Shown here piece after piece: positions 1 through 10,705 of a DNA stretch of 64,000 nucleotides. Under the pieces are notes generated by a model. That model was given only the letters and a program-made list of their open reading frames with translations, searched no databases and was not told where the DNA came from. Location: contig NC_092568.1 in the NCBI RefSeq assembly GCF_037975245.1, positions 28,330,501 to 28,394,500 of the forward strand. The letters run 5' to 3'. Position 1 is the first letter of the stretch. Every line of letters starts with the position of its first letter. The position numbers were made by a program, and so were the translations under genes. The DNA comes from Apostichopus japonicus. Lineage: Eukaryota; Echinodermata; Holothuroidea; Aspidochirotida; Stichopodidae.

Positions 1-708
1 TTGAAGAAACCTTTCTACAATGAACATGATATGATTAATGTTCTAATATTTAAGCCAACTTTCACATAATATTGGCATACTGGCTTGGAAGTCATTTAAG
101 AAGATGAATATTCCACAGATTCCCAAACGTTGAAGCACTACCCGTTGAAATACAGAAAGTGCAACTATTTGGAGATGTTCAACCTATTAACAGACAAAGT
201 ATGCTGGCTATAGTAAACCAGGGAGCATTTTACATATCAGCCAGTCTGTAGAAGGTTAACTTGTAAAATTGCTTTCTTGTTTGTAATACTTTATGACACC
301 TCATGTAATAGTATGCACAACGGTAGGCCCAGGAGGCAAGAAGCCTACGTGCAAATTTTACCCACTATGTACCATTTTTTTAAGCACAACTATGTCGTTG
401 TTCTGTTTTAGAGTATTTAGTGCCAAAAAGACTCTGGCACTAAATGAGGTGGCCCAGAAAATTACAAATTTTCTGGCAAACAAAATACCTGGCATTACTC
501 CACACCAACCATCTACACTAGTTATTTATGAATGTGAAAGGCAGTCATCGAATATGGTTGTGTAATTTAAGTAATGAAATGCAACCAGATACTTCCATTT
601 TGTTTCTACTATTCCCCTTACATCTATCTCTTTGTGTTCACCGTGCTCATTAACCTTCTGTATTCTGTGCATGTGTTTGTCCCTTCTGTTACTGTTACTT
701 GTCATTTA

Positions 709-747
709 GCCTCTGAAGAAGATCCTGCTAGGATCGAAACGTCAGGC
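709..747 (+). ncRNA. Candidate hammerhead ribozyme (type I, minimal stem III)
   Basis: Order of parts on the plus strand: GCCT (stem I 5' side, 709-712), CTGAAGA core (713-719), one extra A, GATCC-TGCTA-GGATC hairpin (stem II, 721-735), GAAA core (736-739), CGTC with a GUC cleavage triplet (740-743), AGGC (stem I 3' side, 744-747). All helices are perfect. Stem III is nearly absent, as in ribozymes of Penelope-like elements and animal retrozymes, which work as dimers. The single A between core and stem II departs from the strict consensus. The flank (750-825) recurs at 18990-19075, consistent with a mobile element. Confidence 0.6.
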
Positions 748-1261
748 CAACTTACTTTTACACATTTTATTACACAGGCTCTCTAGTGGATAAGCAGTTT
801 GCTAACAGTTTTATTTTATTTTGTTTATATAGAAACAGACTCCCTATGCTACAAATAAGATCATCAGTCAACTGTGCACCCTGCATATACGACACTTGAC
901 CCTTACATAGGAAAGAATGAGATAAACACTAATGTGTGTGTATCAAACTCCATTGATGGTCAATTTAGCTTTCGGAACAAACAAGAAAAGATATTTCATG
1001 TTTGTTTCATTTTTACCTCTCTTCATGGAGTGTTTCAGAAGAAGGGGGGGAGGAAGGTGGAAGTGGGGAGGAATTAAGGGGACATGATAGGGTGGGGCAC
1101 ATGGTTCAGGTACTCAGTTCAGCATACAGGAAGACCTTAAGAGAATAATACCTGAGACAATGTCATAACCAAAGAGTGACTCAGAAAATTGGTGGGAAAA
1201 AGCAAGATTGTAAAGCAATCACTTAAATCACATTCAGGAAACATCACTTGTTGGTCTTTCC

Positions 1262-1470
1262 AGTCACAAAACTATTATACCTTATAACTGGACAGAACTG
1301 ATAACTGATGACCGAAATGCCTCCATTCAAATCTGGATATGTCTCATAGCAGATCAGCGGAAAGTCACAAACTTTGATACCTCATAACCGGTCAAAACTG
1401 ATAACTGGTGTCCGAAACACATCGATTCAAATCTGGACATGTCTGATAACAGATCCGCAGAAAGTTTGAA
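1262..1470. repeat. Two-copy tandem duplication, ~105 bp
   Basis: Two adjacent diverged copies sharing 'tcacaaactttgatacctcat/tcacaaaactattatacctta', 'aactgataactg.tg', and 'attcaaatctgga.atgtct'. No coding signal. Confidence 0.75.
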
Positions 1471-2730
1471 TGTCACTCTCAGGGACTTACAGCCCACTGC
1501 AGTAAGACTGATCCATCTGATAAATTGGTTCCCTCTATTCCCACTGCATCCATCCACACCATAGCCTAGACCATGGAAAGAACTTCCAAGTGTCTCCCTC
1601 TTGAGTGAGAAGATAGCAAAAGATTCAATCTGAGACAGCTATCGTTTTCCAACGGCTCTCACACATCGGCAAACTTCCGTTTCAAGCCAACTGCAAAGAA
1701 TTGTCAAAATGTTCATAGTTAGAATCTCTCTTTGCAACATGCATACAGTCTAGAGAAAAACTAGCCAATACATGGAATGGCTTTTATCACAAGCTACGAT
1801 GCAATGATCACATCAGCTACTCTACTCCCTTGAGAAATCCTGACTGAGATTACTGTTGGTTTGAAAGCAATCTGTATGTTACATTGGCAGAGAAGACTCA
1901 AAGATGGATAACGACTTTCACTCTAGTTTATTTGACACCTTCAGTCTAATAACTTTCAAATCCATTTTATACCAGGCTTGTTTAGTTGGTCGGCTCATAA
2001 GAATTTCAACTTATGATCTTTTGACCTCAATTAAATAATAACCTCAACCAAAAGCACCTTGTACTTAATATGGAATAGCCACATGTGAATTATCTGTAAC
2101 ATATCATACAGCAAGTTTACAGATTTTCACCTACCTTTCCAGTGACATCTTACATCACACATTGCATACATAACTTACTATTATAGCCCAATTCACACTT
2201 ATGAGAATGAACACTATGTTGACTACCTATCCTGGTCAGATATGATGTGTAGATGTGTATCAGAGCCCACGATTAGGACCTCTGGATCGAGTAGAATTGA
2301 GGAAGGATCAGATTCCATGCTGGGTAATATTCGAAGTCTGATACAGAGTACAGAGTCTAATACAAAGGCGCAGAGGTTCAGAATCAATTGACCTTGTTTT
2401 AATGCTGAACAGGGCCAGGGGTCTGTTCAGTAATGTAAACGTGGAGTAAACATGGGGCATCTATAACATTAGCATGTGATTGAAAGTCATTCTTCTGTGT
2501 CTTGGTTATTTCATTTCCACTGCATTTTAATAGTTCCTTCCTAAATCCAATTTTAGCATTGCTAATAATTTGTCATTGGATAACACCACGAATGATATCC
2601 AGACTAACATCATACATCACAATACAGGACGGGTATTTCTAATAGGTGGAGAGGCTTACAGTGAAAATTACAACCTTGAGTGGTTCCAAACTGCTACACT
2701 GGAAACTGCCAAAAATCTGGTTGTCCATAG

Positions 2731-2868
2731 CCCAGTAGGTTATACCATTAGGGTACTAGTTAGAGGTACCCAATGACCAAACAGTAAGTTATACCATTAG
2801 GGGTACCCGATGACCAAACAGTTAAGTTATATCATTAGGGTACCAGTCAGGGGTACCCAATGACCTAA
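2731..2868. repeat. Three-copy tandem repeat, ~37-50 bp unit
   Basis: Three units each containing 'gttataccattagggtac' and 'ggtacccaatgaccaaac' (second unit has an internal deletion). Lies just downstream of the last identified STYX exon. Confidence 0.8.
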
Positions 2869-2905
2869 CAATCTTCCTCCTTTCATGGTCACACATTGTA
2901 CTTAC

Positions 2906-2984
2906 CAACCATCTGCTGACTGTAGAGGTTTTCCCTTTGATGTTCACTAACTTCTTCTTTGGCCATGATGATGTGCTCATATTC
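2906..2984 (-). CDS. STYX: STYX exon 9 (last one identified)
   Basis: Encodes EYEHIIMAKEEVSEHQREN and LYSQQMV, matching QLQEYEAIYLAK of vertebrate STYX. Acceptor ttttcctaccag; GTAAGT donor in phase 1. If the intron were retained the reading frame would end after GKYNV, giving a short alternative C-terminus. Confidence 0.88.
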
Positions 2985-5900
2985 CTGGTAGGAAAACCAA
3001 ACACAGAACAAAATAAGTTTAACAGCGGCAGAAATGAAACATTTATCTTAAAGAGTAAAGTATTCCAAGCTGTCTTCATATCTCTCCGACAGCCTACCCA
3101 AGTTAGATGTGTATAAAAGATACATGCTGACATATATGCCCCACCCACCACAAATATATCCCAGCCCCCTCCCCCCTTATAGTCATAGCTAAATGTGTAT
3201 ATTTTGTAATAAACTTCTTCTGACATGTAAACAAATCTCATTGTAAACCTGTGAAGAAGCCAGACCAGATAGAGTAGCTTTGCAAGACTGATTAGTTCAT
3301 GACACACTTATCAGGTCTTACCTCGAGTTGACGCTGAAAGCCAAGATTAGGAGAACAGCATGGCCTTCTTTCACAGACGTAACGTAAGGCATCTCTGAAC
3401 AAAAGAAATAATCAAAACAGACAGTTTTGAGTTGAATCCATCTATTTTGTGTGGTGTGGGGGAAGAGGATGGTTTTGTAGTCTTGATTTTTGGGTAAGGG
3501 TACTTGAAAGTTTTTTGTTCTTCTCTGTCTTGTACGATTTGAGAGCTACCAATGGATATTGTTGAAACCCCAATGCTGTAACCAGTATCCAATCATTTCA
3601 ATTAAATATTAAATGGAGCAAAAATATTTTGACGATATGCCAACAACAAAATTGTGCTTTGTTTTCTTGTTGCTATCCAACCTAAAACGTGCACAATTAT
3701 ATTAAATAATCTCTTGTTTTTTAATTCTTTGAACCTTAAAAACAGTTTTACTTTCAACCACAGAAAAAAAAGTCAGAGTAAATGGATACTTCTTTGGAGA
3801 TGGCAGTGAAATGAATATTGAACATTCAGGAGTTCACTTGGAGTTGATGACTTCCCAATGTTTTGTACTTACAAGAAAGGTATTTTGAAAGACTCCATTA
3901 AGTATCCAATCACTAAAGACGGGCTGCAACCAAAAAAAAATAGATATCAAAACATATATTTTTGTGAAAGCAGGATGGTAAGTTTTAGTTCTCACTTTCC
4001 TCTGCCAAGTTCTTAATTCATTGATTTTTTACTTCGGACTTTTAAACAAGTTACTCTTGATGCTAACGCTTTGTAACAGACCACCAACTCTGAAAGCTTC
4101 ATATCTTTTCCATGCAAAATGCTACAAAGATGTGAGTTTTCACCTAAAGATACAGAAAATTGTCAGCACTTTTATTCAGCAACAATTCCAGCCATTAATA
4201 ATCCTTTCAAAACACTTTCTTTGAGTACTGAAATTTTTCTATTTTGCATGGGCGCATATACGTATTTTGTGAAGACTTTATTCGCTAAGTGACTATACCA
4301 GTGAGATCTGAGAACGAACATTAGACATATACTCCAGTCTCTTTGATAATTTGGTCTGTACACTTGATAAATACATGGTTTCGAAATAAGAAACAACTTA
4401 CCTTCTTGAAAAACCCACACTTCCATGAACAAGAACCTTTCCCTGCATGCACAAACACTCATCAATGAAATGCTTCACCTGCCAGAAAATATGAAATTCC
4501 CTTTTACCAAAGTTTTCACAGAAATTATTGCATGTGAGTGTAAACCATGAACTAACTAAATGTACCACTTTATGCATCCTCATGAAGAAGAACCAATCTG
4601 TCAAACCAACCATATCATTATATGTTTTTATATTTCACTTTCTTTTCGTTATTTATTCTTATCCTTGTGTCTTTCGGAAGGTGAGTGGGGTAGGGGAAGA
4701 TTGGGGTGGAATAAGACAAAACTATGGTTCTGTTCTTTGAGATTCTTTTCTCAAAACAATACTTCTCTGACACGAGGTATATTCTGCATCTTACTTTTCA
4801 TACTGTTATCCAAAAAACATCATGAAATCTTTTTTCTTTATTCCTGTTTTTGAGATATTTGAACTTATCATGTTCAATTTGTAATTTTGTTATCAATTTT
4901 TAAGACAAATTGACAATAATGAATATAAATACCTGTTGAAAGTACTGAATTATGTTTTGTGAGTTCTTGTCTGCTATTTCTATTACAAGATACCTGAAAC
5001 AAAGCAAAGAACATTCTTTCAGGAACAGGCCTAAAATTTATGAAGTTCATTAAATCATTTGGTGGAGCTTAAATCAAAACATTTTCAAGCGCAGAATACA
5101 ATTGTGCAAGGTTTGATCCGGGAGACTTCACAGTAAGTTTACACTATAATGAGTTTGGAATGCACCGAGAAAAAACATCAGAAAGTGGATGGAGTATGGT
5201 ACCAACTTTGAGACAGACACGTTTAAAGTTGACACGTCTTGCAGCAGAGGTGAACTTGAAGCAAACAGGTGTGATGTCATAGAAGCACCCTTACAAATTT
5301 CACCAGCATGTCTACAATGTGTTCGTCCATCATCAGTTCGAAAGCAGAGCTTCCCTCTGGACTATCCCTTGTAAGTATTGACAGTTTCAAGTGTATCTGG
5401 AACCATCTCTTGTTGTTTGAATCACAAATATGACCTCAGTATATTTGCTGAATGAGCCTTCTAACTTTAAGGGTGGTGGTAGCCTTGGTCTTTTAATAAC
5501 AGCAGCTTAGAGTATATCTGACATCACCAGTGTTGAGGGTCTGTTCCCCACCCACCCCCCCCTTCCCTCCCCAGCCAAATCCCAAACAGCACAGTACATA
5601 CTCACTTTACTTGGTCTGGAAAGTTTGGTTTGATGATTTTTGCTTCCATTGGGCATCTAACACAAACGATGTGGGTGATTCCATTGCCCTGTAAGTACTG
5701 CAACTATACATGTGGAGAAAGTGAATGTTAACCACTGATAGATTAACCCAGCCTAAAGTATAGGCTGAATATTACCCTGTTTCCATAGTATCTTTAATAA
5801 CTGTGGGGTTTCAGCAAAAAGGTCAAAGATAATTACATTCTCTACAAGCTTTAATGCCTCACAGTGCTGACAACTTTCATGAAGTGTTATACCATGTTTG

Positions 5901-8900
5901 CCTACTGAAAGAAGGTACGTTTTTGCTAGCAGAATTTAAATGCCAGCGAATATTTCAAGTATATATCCTTATCTGACTCTTTCTTTCTTTCCTTCCAGTA
6001 TATTGGTTGAGGGAGGGGGTGGCAGGGGATACCACTTTACAACTCACCATTGACTGACACATGCATTAGAATTATAAACAACAACTCATTTTGATAGATT
6101 TACTTCTCTTTACAAATAAGATGGCAAGTTGGAAACCTAATCAAACTAATAAGTCAACTTCTTGCAGTTTTTTCCCCCTCAAAATTAAACTTAATCAGCA
6201 AGTAGTAATGGTTGCATTTGACTCACAACAAGTCTATTGAACAAAAAGCTTTATATATAGTGGCTTGTAAACCTGCAAAGGGCAGAAACAAATTTTGCAA
6301 AATTATTAATAATTTGATTTTAATCTTATCCTAGATATGCTATAGTATTGCATCACATTAATTGCAATGGGAATTTGGTATTGGCAACTAACTATCACAA
6401 AAACCTGCTCTAACTATTTGGAAACTTCTGGTTGAATATTCTCTCAGGAACAGTTTAATTCCTACATACCTGATCCTTCTTAGCTACTGCATAGGGTCCA
6501 AGAAAAAGCCCTGGAATAATTTCCTGTTATGAGAAGAAGAAAACAGAGAACAGATTAATGGATGCAGAGAATTACAGAATCACACACATATTGCACAGTC
6601 CCTTGCATGTATGTTTTAAATGACGTATATTAAAACTCAGTGTGCAGTAAACTGATTTGTCCCTTGGAAGAAACTTATCTGCTCTTGGTACATTTAAGTA
6701 ATTAGAAACAATCTGGTACTCAAGTTGATGCCCAAGTGTTGGAGTAAATACTGCTAATGACAGAAAAAAAATCGACTGCGCACTTTAAGTCTCCTGTTTC
6801 CGAAATAGTTTCATACTGTAGAGTATTTGTACCCAGTGACAGTAAAACCAATATTAAATCTACCTTTGGGGTTACGCAGCTCCATTTTGATGGAGGACTT
6901 TTAAAACTGATTAAAGATACTTTAAGAATATTACATGCAGGCAACGTGACTTCCTTGTAAATTTAGATTTGGCAAAACACCGATGACAACTTGGATAACA
7001 TATCTTACATATCATGGTATCTTGGGCTTGGAAACATGCTGACATGGTGTACTGTTGGTTTAATGGACTGGACGACAGATGCTACCACAGACACTTTAAG
7101 TTTTGCTTTGTAACTTTCAACTTTTTGTCTCTTATCATACAGTATGACTAAAACAAACCTTAAATATGACTCCCTTACAAAACAAAGTCCAGCAGTTCAC
7201 AGAATAGCTCACACATCTGTTTTTTACATGGAACTTAACATGATCATAAAAATTGCTATTGTGGTTTTTGGTCAAAGTTGTGAGAAGTCAAACTTTTATT
7301 TGAAGAGTATCCTCACCAAAATCAATATCACTATTAATTTTTTTTTTACTAAATATGTGAGATTTAGTACAACAATTTGCATTCAAGCAAGATAACATAC
7401 CTGCATGTCTCTTCGTTTAGCATATCTTTTTCCAAGCATGTGCTGAAACAATGAAAAAGCTAATAATTTCAATATTCGACAAACTGATGTAAAATGATGT
7501 AAAATAGCAGTCAGCTGTAATGGCTAAAACTTGAAACTTTCAAGCATCTGGTTGTGTGCAATAGTTAAACTACAGTTTTTGGATACTACAGTGCACTCGC
7601 ACCAGACTTACTGTTCTTGATTAAATTAACTCTTTGCACACAAAGTGTTACCATTAGGTCTTCATTAATCTTATCACTTTCTAAACATAGGACCTCAGTA
7701 CAGAGTATCATTCTTGCAAAAGATGACAATATCGGAGGAAATAAATGTAAACATATAGTAAGATTCTAGAGGCTATCAATTTTGATAATTTAGGTTTAGT
7801 TCAGGATTTCCCAAGGGGCTTAGTAAGTTTAAGTAAGTTTACTGTAGTTAAACAGTCTTGAGATCCATGTGGTGACTGTGGATGGCTCATACCAAGCCTT
7901 CTCTTCTCCATAAGTGTTCAGAGAATAATGAGGCAGGCATCTACATATCACACACATTTTTGCTCCAAGGACCACCACTTAATATCGGGGAGGTGAATAC
8001 ACATCATTCAATTCAACATCACTGCATTGCAGCCCATAGTGAAGGAACCTGTTTTGAAACCTTTGAAAGAACAGAACTCATGTCCAATTCGCAACCACAA
8101 GCCAGAAATACCAAATACACAAAAGAGTCTACTCAAAAACATTGAAAAGCAGAACAAATTTCATGAGGTCAAGACTGGTTCCATATGTGGTATTGAACCA
8201 GGAACCTAATTGTGGGGTGGACACTCTCAATGCCACGTACATAACAACTTCACTTGCAAAAAGTAAAATTATTCACAAGCAAGTTCTATACAGCACCATA
8301 ACAAACAGATTTTGTATATATCTAATTAGTCATTCCTAACATTGGCTCTTTCCGCAAAAAATGCTGCCTGAAATATTTTAATGAAATTAATATTGAAACT
8401 GTACTCTATATAGTTATTATATATATATATTAAAAGTAAACAGTAGTATCTTTTCAACCATAGGCCGAGAGTTGTGGTCATTTCTGTATGGAATTGAAAT
8501 GGGTCTTTTGATGTAATCAAGTTTGAATGTAAAGATTACAATTTCCCTTTATGAACAATTTTTTAACTGAATCACACTGCTGTCATTTCAAATTTTTACA
8601 GTTGGTGTATCTTTTCCATCTAAGCTACCAGTACCAGTGCTCAATTGTCCACCTCACCAGTAACAGCTGGAAATCCTTGAAACTAGCATCACCAGAAGGG
8701 GTTGTTAGCAGGAATTTCAGGAAGGATTTCCAACCATATGATGATGTTTGATCTTACCAGTTATAGTCTGTTACTTTCTTTCACTTTAGATTTTCCTCGC
8801 AAATTTTGGTAGAATATTCGGGAAATTTTATAGTCTCGATATGTTTTGTAAAGGCAAAGACTGGTAAGTAGTATGTATGCCTAGCCTAGGCCTAGGTCGT

Positions 8901-9211
8901 CTAGCTTGGCCTGCAATACATTACTTGATTTTTCTTCCCTTTTATCGCGATTCGGAAATTTTCATAAAAAAGAAATTCAACTGTTCGCCACTCCAAGTTT
9001 GCCCCAGTAAGCCCTCGACTGCAATTTCACTTAGAAGTTAGACTTAGACCGGGCCAAGGTTAGACTAACGTTCACGTCTATAAGCTAGGCCTGACTAGCC
9101 TACATGCTTAAGTTACAGTGAGCCTAAGTAACCTTACTTATCTTAACTTACATCTTCTTCGTCAGTACTAGGAATGCTTGGGAAATTTGGATAGTGTGAA
9201 AAATCCATCAT
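2906..9211 (-). CDS. STYX: STYX pseudophosphatase gene (9 exons, C-terminus missing)
   Basis: Nine exons with correct GT/AG sites and continuous phase encode about 196 residues of a dual-specificity-phosphatase fold protein. In order they give an N-terminus MMDFSHYPNFPS, the strand EIIPGLFLGPY, GITHIVCVR, YLVIEIADKNSQNII, the P-loop VHGSVGFSRSPS, and the C-terminal helix region NLGFQRQLEEYEH. In active family members the P-loop reads HCxxGxxR; here the Cys position is Gly, as in STYX proteins, so no phosphatase activity is expected. Known role of the family: a catalytically dead binder that competes with phosphatases, for example as a nuclear anchor of ERK in mammals. The vertebrate protein is about 223 residues, so roughly 25 C-terminal residues are missing; the last identified exon ends in phase 1 at a GTAAGT donor and no convincing terminal exon was found in 1-2905. 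Exon phases: 0,0,0,2,0,2,2,0,1 at the 3' ends. Confidence 0.93.
3322..3394 (-). CDS. STYX: STYX exon 8
   Basis: Encodes DALRYVCERRPCCSPNLGF and QRQLE, the conserved DA...V..RRP...PN.GF..QL motif of DSP C-terminal helices. Acceptor tgttcag, donor GTAAGA. Confidence 0.96.
3873..3923 (-). CDS. STYX: STYX exon 7
   Basis: Completes the P-loop Ser and continues PSLVIGYLMESFKIPF, the helix after the P-loop (family: .FVIAYIME). Acceptor ggttgcag, donor GTAAGT, phase 2. Confidence 0.94.
4402..4478 (-). CDS. STYX: STYX exon 6 (P-loop with Gly for Cys)
   Basis: Encodes VKHFIDECLCMQGKVLVHG followed by SVGFSRS. This is the phosphate-binding loop; the nucleophilic Cys of HCxxGxxR is encoded as GGA (Gly) while the Arg is kept, the hallmark of STYX. 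Donor GTAAGT, phase 2. Confidence 0.96.
4933..4993 (-). CDS. STYX: STYX exon 5
   Basis: Encodes YLVIEIADKNSQNIIQYFQQ, the strand holding the D-loop region of DSPs (IAD). Acceptor gtttcag, donor GTATTT. Confidence 0.93.
5606..5697 (-). CDS. STYX: STYX exon 4
   Basis: Starts YLQGNGITHIVCVR and runs through KPNFPDQ; matches the second strand region of STYX. Acceptor gttgcag; the GTGAGT donor leaves phase 2, which makes a Lys codon with the first base of the next exon. An in-frame GTAAAG a few bases earlier is not used in this model. Confidence 0.93.
6470..6523 (-). CDS. STYX: STYX exon 3
   Basis: Encodes EIIPGLFLGPYAVAKKDQ, the first strand and turn of the DSP fold (family pattern I.PGLFLG). 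Acceptor ataacag, donor GTATGT, phase 0. Confidence 0.95.
7401..7442 (-). CDS. STYX: STYX exon 2
   Basis: A 42-nt exon encoding HMLGKRYAKRRDMQ, corresponding to the basic (M)RREMQ stretch just before the phosphatase fold. Acceptor tgtttcag, donor GTATGT, phase 0 on both sides. Confidence 0.85.
9152..9211 (-). CDS. STYX: STYX exon 1 (start codon)
   Basis: Twenty codons, two consecutive ATGs, ending GAAGAAGAT before a GTAAGT donor. The peptide MMDFSHYPNFPSIPSTDEED resembles the short acidic, FPS-containing N-terminus of STYX. I chose the upstream ATG; either could be used. Confidence 0.85.
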
Positions 9212-10164
9212 TAGTTCATACTAGATGTCTTATGTTCCTGCAGACGATTTGTGTGACCATTAAGTCTGCGTTTCCTGTCGCATAGAGTACTTGAACAGCA
9301 AAAAGCCATGTCTTGCATGTTTCCATTCACTCTTTCTCCAAATTTTTGTTGACATGTAGATTTAGAGCGACGAAATTAGTCAGGGTAAAGGGTGACGTTT
9401 ATAGCTTCAATACCAGTATCCCAAAGTTAGACGGGCACAGAGCCGTATATAGAGATACGGCTCGGGACGGGCATACGTGGAATGTTGGTGTAAACCCTTA
9501 CTCAACATAAGCAGAGACATGGAACGCGGAATGGGTCAACTTGAGGCGCCGTCCACTCATTTGTTTTAATGATATACGGTACCAGTACACTTAAAATGAA
9601 ACGCTAAATACAAATTATTTGTTTAGTGATATACTATTACATTTATAATGAAACGTTACTTGGTAACACTGAATTTACGAGCGGTCAACGCAACTCGACT
9701 CTGTGATTGAAAAGTTTAACGATGTTTTATACAAGTTTGCTGTCACTCAAATGGACAATCTCTAAGACGACCATTTCTGAATGAACGTTATCTGAATGAA
9801 CGGTTTCTGAATCACGACCATATTTAAGTCGCGACGGTTTTTAAGTCGAGACCGTTTCTGAATGGACGGTTCCCGAAAGGTTGGCTGTGCAGCGATCTCT
9901 AAGTGGACGGCTGCTGGCTTTTGAGAGGCGGCTCACGTTGACGTGGACGGCGCCTCACGTTGGCCCTTTTCGCATTCCATAACAGGGACGGGTTGACGGA
10001 GTCGGCAAGCTCATGGAAGTATTCTGCATGCAACAGCGACGTACTCTAGTAGAGCCAGGAATTTGCAAGGGGGGCACATTTTGTGATTGATATCGGGAGG
10101 GGTCTAAGTGGAGGGAGCGCCCCCTCCTCTTTGAGAAATTTGTCAACATTTGAAGGGTGTTACT

Positions 10165-10705
10165 AAAACGAATGACAATTGCGTTACACATCACGAATGA
10201 CAATATGTTGTAAACACTAAAAAATTGCTTTGACTAAAACGAATGACAGTGAATGACAGCACAGACATTTGCTTCAACCGGATATCACAGTTCAGACTTC
10301 GTGGGTATATTAAAGTCTCGCAAAAACTTGTATCGGAAAATTGGGGTTAAACTCGCAAAAATCCGAGTTGACATTTTGCGACTGTGACCGATGTTTTCGG
10401 AAATTCTTGAGCAAGATTTTTGACTTGCCCTGTGGGATTTTTACCCCAAATTTGAAAAAAAATGTTGCTGTAAAAAATTGTATTTATTAACCCCCCCCCC
10501 CGGGCAAGGGGCGGTCGCCCCCCCCCCCCCAGCGGAGGTCCTTTTCCCCGACTGATCATAAAGGTGGGGCCTCTTCTCTCTTATCCCTCTTATCTCTTCT
10601 CACCACCGTCCTTCGTTGTCATTCGCTGTCATTCGTTAATGATATTTAATCCTGTACAAAGTCAATTGTCATTCGGTCATTCGCTGTCATTCGTTTTAGT
10701 TTGTC
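10165..10705. repeat. Fold-back repeat around C-rich tract
   Basis: 'ctaaaacgaatgacag' motifs at about 10168-10256 reappear as the complement 'ctgtcattcgttttag' at about 10610-10700. The middle holds two C runs (10491-10503 and 10518-10530) separated by 'ggggcggtcgcccc'; the same GC-rich core occurs near 51645, suggesting a shared mobile family. Confidence 0.6.

Larger units (their letters stand above)
1..2905. other. Region 3' of last STYX exon: no gene recognised
   Basis: Many short ORFs, none with recognisable family features or paired splice sites. It holds a candidate hammerhead ribozyme (709-747), a ~105-bp tandem duplication (about 1262-1470) and a ~50-bp tandem repeat (2731-2868). 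The missing STYX terminal exon could be here unrecognised or outside the window. Confidence 0.6.

Noticed and set aside
2822-3307. 161-codon minus-strand ORF, the longest in the window
   Set aside because: It overlaps STYX exon 9 in a different frame and reads through introns; the exon frame with family matches is preferred.
8170-8225. tRNA-like 'ggttccat...gaaccaggaacc' suggesting a tRNA-derived SINE
   Set aside because: No A-box/B-box pair or cloverleaf could be assembled.
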